Assembly: GCA_017311315.1 (NCBI GenBank) | Contig: CM029612.1 | Coordinates: 19,289,125 to 19,353,124 of the forward strand | DNA: 64,000 bases | Direction of reading: 5' to 3' | From: Dendrocalamus latiflorus | Lineage: Eukaryota; Streptophyta; Magnoliopsida; Poales; Poaceae | In this document: positions 38,719-52,900 of the stretch, piece by piece | Layout: every line of letters begins with the position of its first letter | Numbering within the stretch: the stretch's first letter is position 1 | Program-made: the position numbers and the translations under genes | Notes under the pieces: generated by a model | Seen by the model: the letters and a program-made list of their open reading frames with translations, nothing else | Told to the model about the DNA's origin: nothing | Database searches by the model: none

Positions 38719-40650
38719 ACAATATTGTATAGAAAGTGAAGATGAGGAGGAGGGGGAGTAGGGAGGGGAAGGGCGATCGGAGAACAAACCTTCGAGGGAC
38801 ATAGGAATCGGTGCTCAGGGAACAGTGTCGGTGACAGAAATAGGGCTCCTTATCTGGCAGGGATCCAAGCTGGCTGAGAGGGATCTAGGGCAGAGGTGAT
38901 AGGTTCGTTGGAGAGGATGTCGGACCGAGAGCATGATGATGCAGGGGTGAGATCTGGGCTAGGTTGAGATGATGCGGAGATGGGGCGGGATCCAGGTGAT
39001 GGAGGGAGAGGCAGTGACGACGGAGATAGAGAGAGGCCAAGCAGAGGTGGAGGAGGGGCCGAGAGGACGGAGGGGGCTAGGGCCACAGGAGGGAGGAGCC
39101 AAGAAGAGCCATGGCAGTAGCGAGAGGGACATGCGTGAGAGGAGGTGCTACGACTGGTGCATGTGTGCGAGAGAATGCATAGAGGCGATAGCGTTCAAGG
39201 GTATACTTCAGTGGCGTTTTTTAGGCAATATCCCCGAACTTCAAAGGGTGATTTGGTTTTGAGAGTACTAGCTATGATAGCCCTCAGAAAACTAATTAAT
39301 CCAAATCATATAGTTAAACCAAAATTAATACATTAATGGAATATTAACATTTAATCCTCCAACACAGAACAAACGGAAGTGTCATTATACAAAAAGTCCA
39401 GTTACAAAAAATTTAGTTACAACGAATAAAACTCACACATATATAACAAATCCAATGTACAATAATTCAATCTCAAGATTTACAAAATAATAAAATCCTA
39501 CAATTAAGCGTTACACAATTACAATTTCATCTAATTACAAAACTAAGCCTATACAGGTACCACTGCATAGCACTGTCTCATCACGGCACAGAACACTCAC
39601 AAGACACCACTGACTAGTGGACAACCGAAGGGAGGTAGCATTGCCCTTTTTAAACCTCCACAAGAACCCTAAAGAGGGAAGTCAAGAGAGGTGCCAAGAC
39701 CAAAGGACAACCAAAGGAGGGTATCACAACCGGAGGACGTAGACCACAAGACTCCACATATCTTAGCCACATTAGGGAGGAATAGCCAAGTGAGGGCAAG
39801 GACATTCCCAAAACCCCTAATCCAAGCCAATGATGCCAGTAAGGTCTCAATGCTACACAACAAGTCCAATATAATATTCTGTCTTATTTAAGGTCTTCCT
39901 ATAGCGATGACACATATATGAAAATATGATTTGTTGAAACATTAAGATCACAACATACTTGTAATTTTGTTTATCACTTAAAAACATAACGAGATGTAGC
40001 TACTAAACCTAAGAAGTAAACGAAAGAATAAGATATGTTGCTGATTAATTATGTGGAGAAATGGTTAACAAACTCAAATAACAACATTGGACTCAAATGA
40101 ATATCAATTTTTATTATATTAATTATCTAGGAAATATATGCATTTGTCTTAAATTCTGCAAGTATTTAAATTTTAGAAATGAAGTGATGCAAAAGATATA
40201 TTTCTTCTTTTCTTTACATATGGTGGCAATTGTTTCCTCTTCCTTTTTGGACGGCGTCTAGGCTACTTCCCCTTTGACTTCTCCATCAACAGCATCTACT
40301 ATTGCATCAAGCTCTTCAATTCAGTTTGCCATTGGGAACCTATATAAACAATTCATAAGTTTGAATCAGTTGATCATTTGTAAGGATCCTATAATTTTGT
40401 TGAATTATTGTATCAGAAGCTTATGTTAGTTGTTAATTAATTGGTTAGTGGTAACTATCGTTAGTTAATTATGAGAGAAATACTAATCTTGTTTGATTGT
40501 GTTATATTAGTGATATGTTTGGTTATTTTGATCTAGTGATATTAGTTTTTGATTAGCAAAAAAAAGAAAATGTTTATCATGTGATTAGTTGTAGTTCATT
40601 TCTATTAGTTCTCTCCTATTAGTTTTCTTTCAAAAAATAATTCTCCTTCT
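38719..40650. other. No gene seen
   Basis: GC-rich short frames at 38750-39260 and AT-rich DNA from 39300 onwards show no recognisable protein. The GC-rich part may belong to an old element. The sequence up to 40650 is the insertion site of the Copia element. Confidence 0.4.
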
Positions 40651-43600
40651 TGTTAGAGTAGGCTTATTCCTTTTGTATTTACGTATATGTGTAGGGTTGT
40701 CATTGCATATAGTCCTTTGTATTCTCTATATATATTGCCCATTGGACCTCATGAATACATGCACAATATTCATAACATAGTATTAGAGCTAGGGCACTAA
40801 CCCTAGTTTTTTTGTTGCCATCCCGCTACCAGATCAGGCTGCTGCCGTCTCTATAGCCGTGCCACCCAGCTAAGGCTGAGATAGCTACTGCAGTCGCTGC
40901 ACAGGATCAGAATCAAACTAAGGTCTTTGGCATTGCTTTGATCGGGCTGCGCCCAATCCAAGGTTGCTGGATCGGGGCCACTGTCGTCTCTAGATTGGGG
41001 CCCTCTGCACCGTCACCATCGAGGTCTCTGTCCTCGCCACCGTTGGAGATGTCGCCACTGTTGTCATCGCCTCCATCAGTTGTCGAGCCAAAAGCCTCTA
41101 ATAGAAATCATATCTATCGATTTTCATAAAAAAAAGCTCTCAGCTTTGCCAAAAAACATAAAAATAAAAAACTCCTTTACCTTGATCTAACCATCACGCT
41201 GTCCAATGTCGCCTGTTAGACTTTGTTATTTTGTTCACCGTGTTGTCCAGCGCCTACCGATAGCCTTAGTTCCATCAGTTGTGATCCCATTCTCAGAAAC
41301 AAAGCTCCATGGGATGATCTACAGGTTGTGGTCTTCACTCATGGAGATCATGCTCGATGATCTTCGCCTCTAGGTATATGTCACTAGTGCACGAGTTTGT
41401 TCGCCATCGTCAGTTCAACCTCCTCCTATGCAGCCTACTTCCACACCTTTTACAAAAGATGAGACCGCCAAGAAGGAGGTAGAGGTGTTTGCTACTACTG
41501 CAAATACTACTAATGAGGTTTTTCAGTATGCTATATATGCTTTTGAGCGCTAGTGTGTTGATGAGGTCTGTGTTCAAGCCATCTTAGTGGCCAACGCCAA
41601 TGACACCATCTAGTCAGACATTGTTGGTCTGTGTTCCACTCATCGTATTTGGGAGTACATACTAAAGTGATACTAGCAAAGCAACGATGTTTAGTTCTTT
41701 TCGCTTCAGCGTGAGTTGGAGAGCTTCACCAGGATAGCTCCTCTATCGATGTCTTCTTTTGAGCCCTGGCCAGTCTTTGGCGTCAGCTAGATGAGCTGGA
41801 ATCTCCATTTTTCTAGGAGTGACATAAAGTGCAGAAGGTAGATCATGATCTCCTTTGCCTTTATGACTTTGTCTGTCATTTTTACCCAGAGTTTGAGCCT
41901 ATCAGAGCTCAACTATTGAGCCGCTCACCTCGACGACTATCACTGAGGCTCTTTTGATACTTCATGCTAAGAAGCTTTGCTGTGGATTAGCAGCATAGTC
42001 TATTCACGTTGTGCTTGCCGCCCCTTCTTCTTACTACATCAACGGCTTCTGCTTCAACCACAATCCCTCTTCAGGTGTCTATTTTTGCTCCTATTTTCAC
42101 ACCAACTGGGGTTTAGTGCAATTATTCTAAGAACTTTGGACATGACTAATAGAGTTATGTGGTGCGGAAAAGTAGAACAAAGCATGTGAGGGTGGACGAT
42201 TCTAGGGGCAGGGGCCCTTCCTCCACGAGAGGACAGACTAGCATGTCAAGACCTTCTCACCAAGGTGACTCTGTTCAACAACTCTGCCAAGCTCTACTTC
42301 AGCAGCTCTCTCATAACTTAGCAGGTTCGCCAGTCTAACTTAGACATCTACTCTAGGTACCTCTTGGTTTTTGGATTCTTGTACATCTTTCCACATGACA
42401 TCGGACTTCACATCTCTCACTTGAGTAGAACCTCTTACTTTTCCTATCTTTGTTCAGACAACAGACGGTACTCCTCTGTTTGTCAGCTGTTAGGACACTT
42501 TTTTATCCACTAACTTTCTTGTTCTAGCTATTTCCCATGTCCTCCATCTTACCATGCAATTTCTCTTGGTGGGTTAGCTCACCGATCTCAAATTTAGTTT
42601 GAATCCTTTATTAGTACTTTTCATTGTAATTCTACTGGTGATTAATGTTTTTGTGCTTTTAGACAGTTTCTTTCTGAGTAGGGCACTGCTTACTAGTCTT
42701 CTTATCCTGGTGCCCATACTTAGAATATGGTTGTTGAGTGCAAACATCATCATCTGATTGAGACTGCTCACGCTCTTCTTCTTGCCTCACAGTTCTGGGT
42801 TGAGGCTATTTGTACTGCTGCATATCTCATCAATATGTAGCCTTCCACTGCTATTAAGAGTGTCAATCCTATATAGCGTCTCTACTCTCGAACCCCCTAG
42901 TACACTCACTTTTGTGTTTTTTTTGCTACACCTATTTTATCCTGCTGTAGCCTCATGAGTGCACCAAACTGTCAGGTCAATTAATTGAGTGTGTATTTCT
43001 TGGTTATAGTTCTGAGTATAAGGGTTATCACTGTTATGATCCTTCTGCTCGACGGATCAGGATCTCATGAGATATTGTTTTTGATTAATCTCGACCTTTA
43101 TTTTATTGAGATTCGGCTCCTTATCCTTTTTTACTATTTGGATGATCTCATGGTTATCTCTTTTTGACTCTTCACCCATTTCTCCACTATCATAGTCTTC
43201 TCCTGGTTTGTCTCTAGTGGTTCTTTCTATACCCCCGTCTCCTACAGCACCACGTCTTGTTCCTGCAATACCACTGTCTCATTTCTCTAGTGTTCACTAC
43301 TCCATGCATCCTCGTCCTTCACTAAACTCATCTCATGGTATCTTACTGACACCTATATATGATCCTCCTCACGATGCTCCTCGTTATGACCTTTGTGACC
43401 GAACATCCCTTCGGCCTCTTAATTGTCTTAGTTTCACTTCGACAGCTCATGCTCTCTCTGTGTCTGAGCCTAGTTTTTATCATGAGGTTACTCCTCATTC
43501 TGAGTGGCAGCTTGCTATGGTAGAGGAGCTTGGTACTCTTCGGTGTACGGGGACTTGGGATGTTGGGCCGATACCTTTGCATACTTGTCCTATCATGTGC

Positions 43601-44989
43601 AAATGGATGTAAAAAATAAAGACTCAGTCTGATGGTACTATCGAGTGCTACAAGGCTCATCTTGTGGCTCGTGGTTTCTAGTAGAAGTACGATTGTGACT
43701 ACAATGAGACTTTTCCTCTATTGCCCATATGACCACTATTCACACTTTTGTTATGGTTGCTTTTGTTCACCGATGGTCTATTTCTCAACTCGATATTAAG
43801 AACGCGTTTCTTAATGGTGTTCTGCATGAGGAGGTCTACATGTAACCACCACATGGGTATTCTATTCCAAATGGGCACATGTATCCATCGTAGTTTTAAT
43901 AGCCTCAAACAAGCTCTTCATGCCTGGATTTCATGTTTTATCTTAGTGATTACCATTGTCGGTTTCATTGACAGTTCTCACAATCCTTCGCTTTTTGTCC
44001 ATGTCTCATCTTGGGGCAGGACACTACTTCTATATGTGGATGATATGCTCATCACTGGTGATGATTCCTCATTTATCACGTTTGTGAAGAAGCATCTCAA
44101 TATGCAATTTTTTATAACTAATCTTGGTTCTCGTACATACTTCTTTGGGATTGAGGTTACTTTCACGCTTGAGAGCTACTACTCTCCCAACAGAAGTATA
44201 TCTAGAACCTTCTTGATCACTCTAGTCTGACTAACACTCGCACTGCTAAGACTCTCATGGAGCTATCCCTTCAGCTTTATGCCATTGATGGTGGTCTTCT
44301 CGAGAATCCTACTCGTTAATGTCATCCTGATATTTCTTATGTTGTTCATATCTTGATTCAGTTCATGGCTCATCCTACCCATCTTCATTACAGTCATCTT
44401 CTTCATGTTCTTCACTACTTGCGTAGAACTATCTCTTATCATTTGTTTTTCCCTAACTACAACTCACTGCATCTTCAGGCGTACTCCAATATGACTTAGG
44501 CTAATGATCCTTCTGATCATCGTTCTCTTTCTGCTTACTATATTTTCCTTGGCACCTCCCTGATTACCAGGAAGACAAAGAAATAGACTGTAGTTTCTTG
44601 TTCAAGTGCTAAGACTGAGTTAAGAGCTATAGCAGCCATGATATCAGAGGTTACATAGTTAAGGTGGCTGCTTGTCGATTTTAGCGTGCCTGTGATGGAA
44701 CTTACGACTCTTTTGTCTGACAGTACAAGTGCTATCAGTATTACCCGTAACCTAGTAAAGCATAAGCTCATAGCACATTGGTGTGGATGCTTCATACACT
44801 TGCACACAGGTGCAAGAGGGAGTGCTTGCTCTACAATATGTACCCTTAGACTTATAGATTGCTGACTTCTTCATGAAGCTACAAACTAAGTTTCAACATT
44901 AGTATTTTCTCTCCAAACACAATGTGTGTGATCCACCATGAGTTTGAGGGGGTGTTAGAGTAGGTTTATTCCTTTTGTATTTACGTATA
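40651..44989 (+). mobile_element. Decayed Ty1/Copia retrotransposon with short LTRs
   Basis: The 5' LTR at 40651-40777 (127 bp) runs TGTTAGAGTAGG...CATAACA. A primer-binding site 'tagtattagagct', close to the plant initiator-Met tRNA complement, follows at 40778. A polypurine-like 'gagtttgaggggg' ends at 44952, and the 3' LTR starts at 44953 with TGTTAGAGTAGG. After about 37 bp the 3' LTR is cut by another element at 44990, and its remainder was not found in the window. The gene order is Copia-like: gag, integrase, reverse transcriptase, RNase H. Confidence 0.85.
41380..44900 (+). pseudogene. Copia gag-pol remnant with many stops and frameshifts
   Basis: A zinc-knuckle remnant 'CNYSKNFGHD' lies near 42118. 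The end of integrase, 'ETAHALLLASQFWVEAICTA', lies near 42760-42830. Reverse transcriptase pieces include 'EWQLAMVEELGTLRCTGTWD' near 43505, 'YKAHLVARGF' near 43650 and 'LLLYVDDMLITGDD' near 44020-44070. RNase H pieces ('SCSSAKTELRAI', 'LSDSTSAISIT') lie near 44600-44750. Numerous in-frame stops and shifts separate them, so no functional polyprotein is possible. Confidence 0.85.
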
Positions 44990-47500
44990 TGTAACATCCT
45001 ATTATTCAATGCATTTTTGAAGTTTTTAAAATAAAAATAACCATTTGGATTTTTCTTGAATTAATTAAAGCTTAATTTGAATTTTTAGAAATTTAAAAGA
45101 TTTAATGTGAATAAAGTAAACATCAATTAAATGAAAACCTTGCTGTGTTTCCTTGTGATGCAAGAAATTTTTCTACATTTTCTTGGATTTTTTGCTATTT
45201 TCTAGAATTCATTTCCCTTTTTCTTAATTTTCAAAATTCACAAAAGCCTAGAAAATCCGAATTTGCTCCCGGGCCGAATTCCTTCTCTTGTCTTGGTCCA
45301 CTTTTCCTTTAGCCTGGCCCAAATCTCCTTTACACACTGGCTCGCATGCCCTCGCGGCTTGCTCGTCCCACTCACCTTGTCGCGTTACGCGTCGCGTATT
45401 CGTGCCTGCCACTTTGCCACACGTCACCATCTCCTCCGTCTGTCATTTCCCTCCCGTACCATCGCTGACTGGTGGGCCCCATTTGTCAAGCCATTATTTA
45501 TCATCCCCGAGCCGAAGTCCTCTTCATCACCGACTCAGTCTCTCCACCGTGTTCGCTCTGAATTTCTTAGCATCTGAGCCGTGCCTGCCCTAAAGACCTC
45601 GGTGTCTATGCCATAAACACTTGGGTCGTGCCCTTTATGCCACCGTCATTGTAGCCGTAGCCATCGTTGTCTTCTCCATTGCCGTCGTTGGGTTCGTCAA
45701 AGCTTCACGTCACCTGTCTTCCATCACCGCTCGCCTTTGTCATTGAAGATCTATGTTGTTGCCACTGTCTCGCCATCGGTGAGTCTGTCCACATTTGCCA
45801 TCCATTCACATCATCGTCTAGCTGCTTTGCCTGCTGTGCACCCCGTCGCTTCACTCTGCCCATCGCGTGTCTCTCCCATCTCCGAAGCATCACCTCAGTT
45901 CACTCATCTGTGCTGACGTCAGAATGTGAATCAGTACTGACGTTAGTCTTGCTACGTCACCATCGTGATTAGTCTGTAGACTTAGCCACTAAGAACCGTG
46001 TTTATTTCATAAACCCAAGTCTTGCCACGTCAGCAATCCATGTCACCGAGGCACGTCATGCACCATGTCAGGTGCCATCTTAGCGCAACCAAGCCACGTG
46101 TCATGCCAGATCAGTTCTAGCCATGTCAACCAAGCCCTGTCAAAGTCTACTGTTCTGTGCGTCGAGACCACGGTAGACCATCACTATTCCATAGATTCGG
46201 TCCACAACACAGTAGACTTTTCTAATTTTCATTATTTTCTCAGCCAATTAATCTTCTAAGAGCCTGTTCTCCTTCATGCAAACTTTGATTGATCCGATTC
46301 TTTTTTGTAAATTCATCTAAAATTGAGCTTTATCTTTTGGTCCTGGTTTTATAGTTTTTGGATTTTATTTAAATTTTATTTGTGTTTTGTTCGCTTTCTC
46401 TCCCGTTAGATAACATATGTGAAGGAGTGCAAAAGCAGAGACTAAGGACCAAGAATTGATAATTGAGCAAAGCCAAGGTAAGTCGTGACTTTTAATCATA
46501 TTGAACCTATTATTTTTAAATCTATTATTTATTATTTTATTTTTAAATTATCATACATTGCTAATTTAATACAAACTTTTGTAACTGATAGTAAACAACT
46601 AATTTTTGATTAACCTCTCGTTTGATAATTTGAATGTCATAATTCTATTATTACCGTAGGATGGGTAACTATCTAGTGATACAATACTAGTATCCACATG
46701 AGTTTTACATTTAGTATGCTTAGACATATTTATATTACGTTGGGCTCATCATCACATGTTGATTAATCAATAAATTTTAACTTAATAAGATATTGAATCG
46801 TGGTGGTCAATCATAATTATAAAATTTGTGTACCATGTTTTGTGTATTATCATTTGTGTTGGTTATATAAAATGGTTTTCACTTGGATGAGTGATTGCGC
46901 AATAAAGAGGGAAGTGTGGTCAGCACTTTCGAGATATGGATGTCTTGCTTAGGTAACGTCGAAAGACTTAACTTTGTATGCTATTGATCTAAACCTTATC
47001 GTACAACCATATGTTTAGTATGTGATGAATCTAGCTGATTACTTTGTAATGTTTCAATCCTGATTTGCCATTAAGATATTATGTTGACGCAAGAGAAAGG
47101 GTTTCCTACTAGGTGGTTAGCCTATTCGGCAGCGAAACCAATTTAACCCTAAACCGATCTCTGCCTTAAATTATTTAAGAAACTAACAAAATTTTCTGAG
47201 TAACTGTGCGGCTAGATAATACAATACATATGCTTTTAACATGCTTGTATTTGATGTACAAATCTAATGCTTATAATTGAAAATATAATTCTATTTTTTA
47301 TACAAATGTAACCGCTCTAATATATATATGATAAATCTACACCGTTATAATATAGATTCATCAAAATAAGTGGTATAGATATTTTTTCTTTGTTAATATG
47401 AAAATTTCTGCAACGGTCATAATGACTTCGTTTTATATTGTTGTAATAAATATATAATACATGAATCCTCTAACCAAAATAATAATACAATATCTCGAGC
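44990..47500 (+). mobile_element. Second long LTR-type element inserted into the Copia 3' LTR, right end unclear
   Basis: It begins TGTAACATCC, like the inverse of the right end of the 5.4-kb LTR (18359). It also shares the block style 'gtgggccccatttgtca' (45472 here, in inverse near 16640 there) between AT-rich flanks. A CT-rich block lies at 45260-45980. No protein domain is recognised. I could not find the right end or the rest of the interrupted Copia LTR, so the right limit is approximate. Confidence 0.5.
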
Positions 47501-48897
47501 AACTGCTTGAAGGTACCGACACCGACTAATCATTGATCGAATACTCGCAACTGACTCTTCCCAAGCAAATGGTACGTCAATGGTAGCAGCATTTAGTGCA
47601 TTACCATGAGAACAGGCAGTACCACCAAACTAAGCATTATTATATGGACACCAAAATCTTAGCAGTAGATACACCGTATGCATCACGCGCTTCAATTGGC
47701 ACGTGATTTATTAGCGCCGAACGCCATCCATCACGACGCAGCAGCATCCTGGCGTTGCCGGAACCACAAGTCTCGATCACATCCGACAGCTACGTCCCAA
47801 ACATGCAACGATAAATTACCTCCTTTTAACTTATAGCTTTTTTTGACTTATCAACAGTAATTTATTCTCAATTGATATATCTTTTTAAAATAAAGTTTAT
47901 AACTTAATTATAGTAGATATTATATTAATTTTATCTACATTGGTCAAAATTGCACATGATTGTCCTTTCTCATATTCTCTCACGAACAGACAGAATTCAA
48001 AATTTTAAACAAAAATTATATATCACAGTTAAAAAAATCCAGCAATATTATACTACTAGTAAACTATCGTTCCCAGCGTAGTAGTAAACTATTGTTCCCA
48101 GCGTAGCCGCAATTCCGCATTCACAAGTTAGGACTCGAGGAAAAAGCCCTTTCGCCGTGCCCAAAAGCCAGCTGACCTCTCATCAGGGAGCCTGCGTGAA
48201 AGCGTGGCGTGCTGCTTCGTTTGCACCGCCAATAGTGCAAGGCTCCCAACAATTCTTTAACAAAGGCATCACGCTGCATCGCCGTGATGTTACGTCACCT
48301 GTCAAGAAACTGCTACGGGTGCATCAGTTGCTCATGCATCAATCGTTGTAGCTCGCATATAAAACTGTAAGACAGCTTGTTAGACAAAAAGTATTCCTTT
48401 ATAAAACTGTAAGAGCCATATGCATTAGTAGGGCGCCCGGTAGGATCCAGCATAAAAATGAAGTATATTAATGATTGCAAATCACAAAGCACATACATCG
48501 GATTCCCAGAAGTCAATAACGATATTGTCCTCTGGTTTTTAGCTTATTTTTTATTATTCTTAAATTTCATCTTTTTCTGATTTTTTTTTGAGTTTTTTGC
48601 CGATTCTTTTTTTTCTGTATTTATTTCTATTGTCCGTGATGGGCTAACATGCTTTTATTTTTATTTTTTTAAATTTAATTACGCGAAATAAGATATCATC
48701 AGCTACAGTGCAATTTTAGTCATAAACCAGCTTGTTTCAGCCTAACCGAGCGGCACTAGAGTAACGACTATGGAATTTCAAGGATAAAATTTCTCAAATC
48801 CACAATCATGTTCGTGCTGGCAATATTCTGAGCTCGACTAGTTTCCCCCTTTGGGTTACTATGTGTAAACTATACACTAACATTGTAGTTAATCTGG
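47501..48897. other. No gene seen
   Basis: Mixed AT-rich intergenic DNA with a short GC-richer part at 48100-48330. A 25-bp direct repeat ('tagtaaactattgttcccagcgtag' type) occurs near 48058-48105. No exon similarity was noticed. Confidence 0.4.
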
Positions 48898-48905
48898 GCT
48901 AAAAA

Positions 48906-49395
48906 TAAGGTTGTAAAAAACTCGAAACTCGCGAGCTGTTTGAGTTCGGCTTGTTCTAAGCTCGATTCGAGCTCGGCTCGAACTTTAAACGCGCCGAACT
49001 TGAGCTTGATCTCGAGCTCACGAGCCTTCACCAAATCTAGCTTAAATAGTTCGCGAGTCTCGATTTGAGCTTAAATAGTAATACATATTAACTCTTACTG
49101 AGGTTACTCGAGCTAAACTCGAGTTTGAGCTTTTCTTATTGTTAAAAATTTGTGTATGTTTAAATTATTTTGATTGTTATCGAGTTTACTAGAACCGGGC
49201 TCAAACTCAAAATTTTCTTATTATTGAAAAATAATGCATAATAAATTATTTTAATTGTTATCGAGCTTTAATGAGTCGAGCTCGAGCCTACTTGAGGTTA
49301 GACCGAACCGAGCTTGAGCCCAGGTCTAAGTTCAAACTCCAACTCAAGCTCCTGAAAGACCAAACTCGTTTAAGCTCAACTCGTTTACAGTCCTA
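48906..49395. mobile_element. hAT-type MITE, 490 bp, rich in GAGCTCG words
   Basis: The left end is TAAGGTTGTAAA, and the right end read inward is TAGGACTGTAAACGAG. The flanks are GCTAAAAA (48898-48905) and GCTGAAAA (49396-49403), an 8-bp duplication with one mismatch. The interior is built of 'gagctcgagctcg' words. It is related in ends and internal words to the copy at 56732-57227. Confidence 0.8.
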
Positions 49396-49937
49396 GCTGA
49401 AAATGAAGAGAAACAACAGTTGACTCCTCGAGAATCACATGCTAGCTCTCATCCAGAACCAGAATCCATGCGTAATACCTTGATGGGCCGAGCTCTAATC
49501 TACGCTTACCAGGAAAAGTTCCCTTGGTTCTTACCGCCATCGTCAACAGACAAGATTGTTCAGTGACAGCTGTTTTCAACCCCTGCAAGCTTAGAAGCCT
49601 AACCTGCAAACGATTATACACAGCTTTGCGTTGAAATGAATATAATGCCCATCTACAGGGCAGTGGAAAGTCTTACTAAGCATTTGAATTTCAATGTACA
49701 ATAGGTCTTTTCGTCTTTTCTTTTCAATTTTCAAAAGCTACTTTTCGACTTTTGTATAATAACTAATTTTCAAACGGAACATTTTTCCAAGGTGGGATTT
49801 ACAAGTTTATTGTAGTACATAACTGTGGTGACTTCATTTATATTGGCTAAAACCACATACGAATTTTTATTACTCCGTACTCTCTCAGTCATAAGCCGTA
49901 GCCAAAACCATAATCCGAAGACAAAAAACAGGCCACA

Positions 49938-52900
49938 TCACATTCCATCAGGATGTCTGACTCCAGCAACTTTGTCCCACTCCTCCGGGGAGAGCATGTC
50001 AGCCATGTACTTCTCCTGGCCACGCCAAAGGATCTGGCAATCACACAAGCTCAAGAATTTAACCATTTTACACAGGGCAAGACTCAATATGCATTCAAAC
50101 ATTTTAGCACACCACCATCTGATGCGGATACGTATATGATTAGTACTTTTCAATCAAATACATATCTCATGGTATGCACAAGATGTGACCTGCGTGCCAA
50201 AGGATGACCGAATCCCTCTCTATCTCGATCTTGTAATAGGATAGAGGCTTAGCCCGAAAATAAAGGAAACAAATTGCTAAGTTTTAGGAATTGGATTAGG
50301 AAACCTTGACCGAATAAGGGATTGATTCGGCCAAGACTTTCCTTGCATGAGTCGGGGAAACACTATAAAACCCCCCTTGTATCCCCACTATTTGAGGGGA
50401 CCACTTTTATTTTCAGATTGAAATTAGAACAGCATATTGCTTGTTTTTTTTCACCAAAGTATCCATGCACGGAATACTTGAGAGTAATTGAGCGATCGTT
50501 CTTGAATCAAGGTCGTGTTTGCTTTTTCATTGAGAATTGATAGCACGGCGTTTTCTCCACTTGTGGTCTCGTGGAGTATCCTTTGGTGTATCTTGACGAA
50601 TTTCCAAAGAGCTGTGAGTCCTTGCATTGGCACAAGTGTACAGCTAGAGACATTGGTTGAGAGACACTAGTTATCGTGATCCTACGTCGAGAAGATCAAG
50701 ACCGCCCGTATCACCATCAATAGACAATGGGATGGTTTCACAATTCAACATTGTGTAATCTAAAGAGTCCTTCCTGCTTTGGTTAATCGAAAATGATCTC
50801 GATATGTGATTACATAGTTACATGGCTGCCTAAACAATAAATAACAAGTATCTGCTCAAACTCCAGATATGCTAAGAACAGATAAACAATCTAGGTTAGA
50901 AAACGATGGATAAAGCAACAAGAATACCTTGTCAATGACCCCAAACTCCTTTGCCTTCAAAGAATCCATATAAAATGGTCCTCTCATTACCTTGTCTATT
51001 TTCTCCGGTGGCTGATAAAAGATAAGTTATGTTCCAACTGACAATAACATGCAGAGTAGTATTAAAAATATATTGCAAGTTGTACATACATTTCCTGTGT
51101 GCCTTGCTAAAAGTCTGACCAAGGTGTTCCTGTTGTGCACGACCTACAAGCAGCAAATAAGGAGGCAAAAAAGATTAGGTAGTGACTCATGGTGCACCAT
51201 AAAACTAGGATGGAACAAAGAGACTGGCCCACAATTACTTTAAGTGGAGGAGCATGTATTGCCACACTAAGATTGGATACAACATAAATAGACATTTGCT
51301 TGAAACCCTTATTGGGCAGTAATTCTTAGATTGATCACTAGGTAACACCAAAACTTGTCGACTGTCCTGCTTGACCAAATGGGTTCAAATTCCACAGATC
51401 AATGACATTGACAATAACTGCATGGGGCCACATCGCCATTCACTGGATTCTTTTTCAGCAACCATGCTTTCTTAAAGTAGATGCAATGGAAAGTGTGAAA
51501 CACAATTGCTTTGACGGAGATATTTTCACCTTTGACACAACCAAAAATAACAGAAGTGACTATATGTAACTCTAGCAACTGCACGCACACTTACTTAGCA
51601 TACATGATACATCAGAACAGGAAATAGATTCTGATACATCAGAACAGGAAATAGATTTCAAGAGTAAAAGCAAATAAAACACGAAATCACAGCTCATACC
51701 TCTTTTGCACGAATAACAACATCAGATGCTTGCATCATCCCATATGAAGGAATACGAGGTTGCTGAATCATAGCTGGCATGGAAGTATGTTCTCTGTCAT
51801 TAGCAGGAATCAACCGATGAAAGAAAGTGTGTGGATCTGCACATTACTACCTTTGGCATGAGGAAACATATAGCATTTGCCTTTCTTTCCTGCTGCAAGG
51901 ACAAGACAAGCATGACCTGCTGCAGCTCCTATACAAAGCGTGTGGATCTGCACAGCAAACGGTAATTTCATCATGAGAACCATATATGTAGAAAATAGTA
52001 ATAGTCTCTAGAAAATTTCACAGAGTGCAACACATTCATGTTAAATTGTACAAACGGAACATCCTAATCCTATGTTGATGACAAAACCCAGCTCAAAACA
52101 TCAGTCCTTAAATGTGTGGTTTGACATTAGGACCATTTTCTTGTTGAATGGATGCATAAAGAAACGAGAATAATATCCGTTTATCTTTTATATGCTCCAT
52201 CCAGTTCAAACAAATGAACAAAGACTATCCAAGTATCCATTAATAATTTCCAGCCAAAATAGTTATAGGGCAACTTTGATCCAGATTGCATACATGGTAA
52301 AAAAAAATTAACTATTTTTCTTTAGTAGACAATAATTTTTAAAAATATTTTACTACACAACAATCAGTACCAAATGATCAAATATTGAACTATCGAAGTG
52401 CAGATAGTAAATGTAAAATACGTCACCTCAGTTTTCATCCGCATCATTGCATCGTAGATAGCAAAACCTTCACTCTCCATCCCAACCTGACAAATTCAAA
52501 AAACTACATTAAGAACAATTTGAATATCATGATGATTACCAAAATGGCTACAAGAGACCTCACAGTTTATCACATTTAGCAGGGCATAAATAAGCCATAT
52601 TCAATAGATACTTAATCACGACATTAGAAAATACAGTTGACCACAGGTCATCAATTGAACAAGGTAAGCTTGCTTACTGGTTCACCATCATCACGAGCTG
52701 TTCCTGTTGAGTTGATGTATATATAAACTGGCTCTTTACTATTCATCCACTCAAGGTACATCAACTAGGCAACAACAAGCTCAGTAACTGCTGGCACCAA
52801 CTATTAGCAAGAAAAGACAAGCTCGTGAGGTTTTGACAATTGCAAGAATAACCAGTCTTATAGCATGCTGTACAAAAAATAACACACTAAGTTTAAGATA

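Noticed and set aside
45263..45972. Ser/Pro/His-rich plus-strand frames of about 100 codons
   Set aside because: They lie in the CT-rich block of an LTR-type element and match no family.
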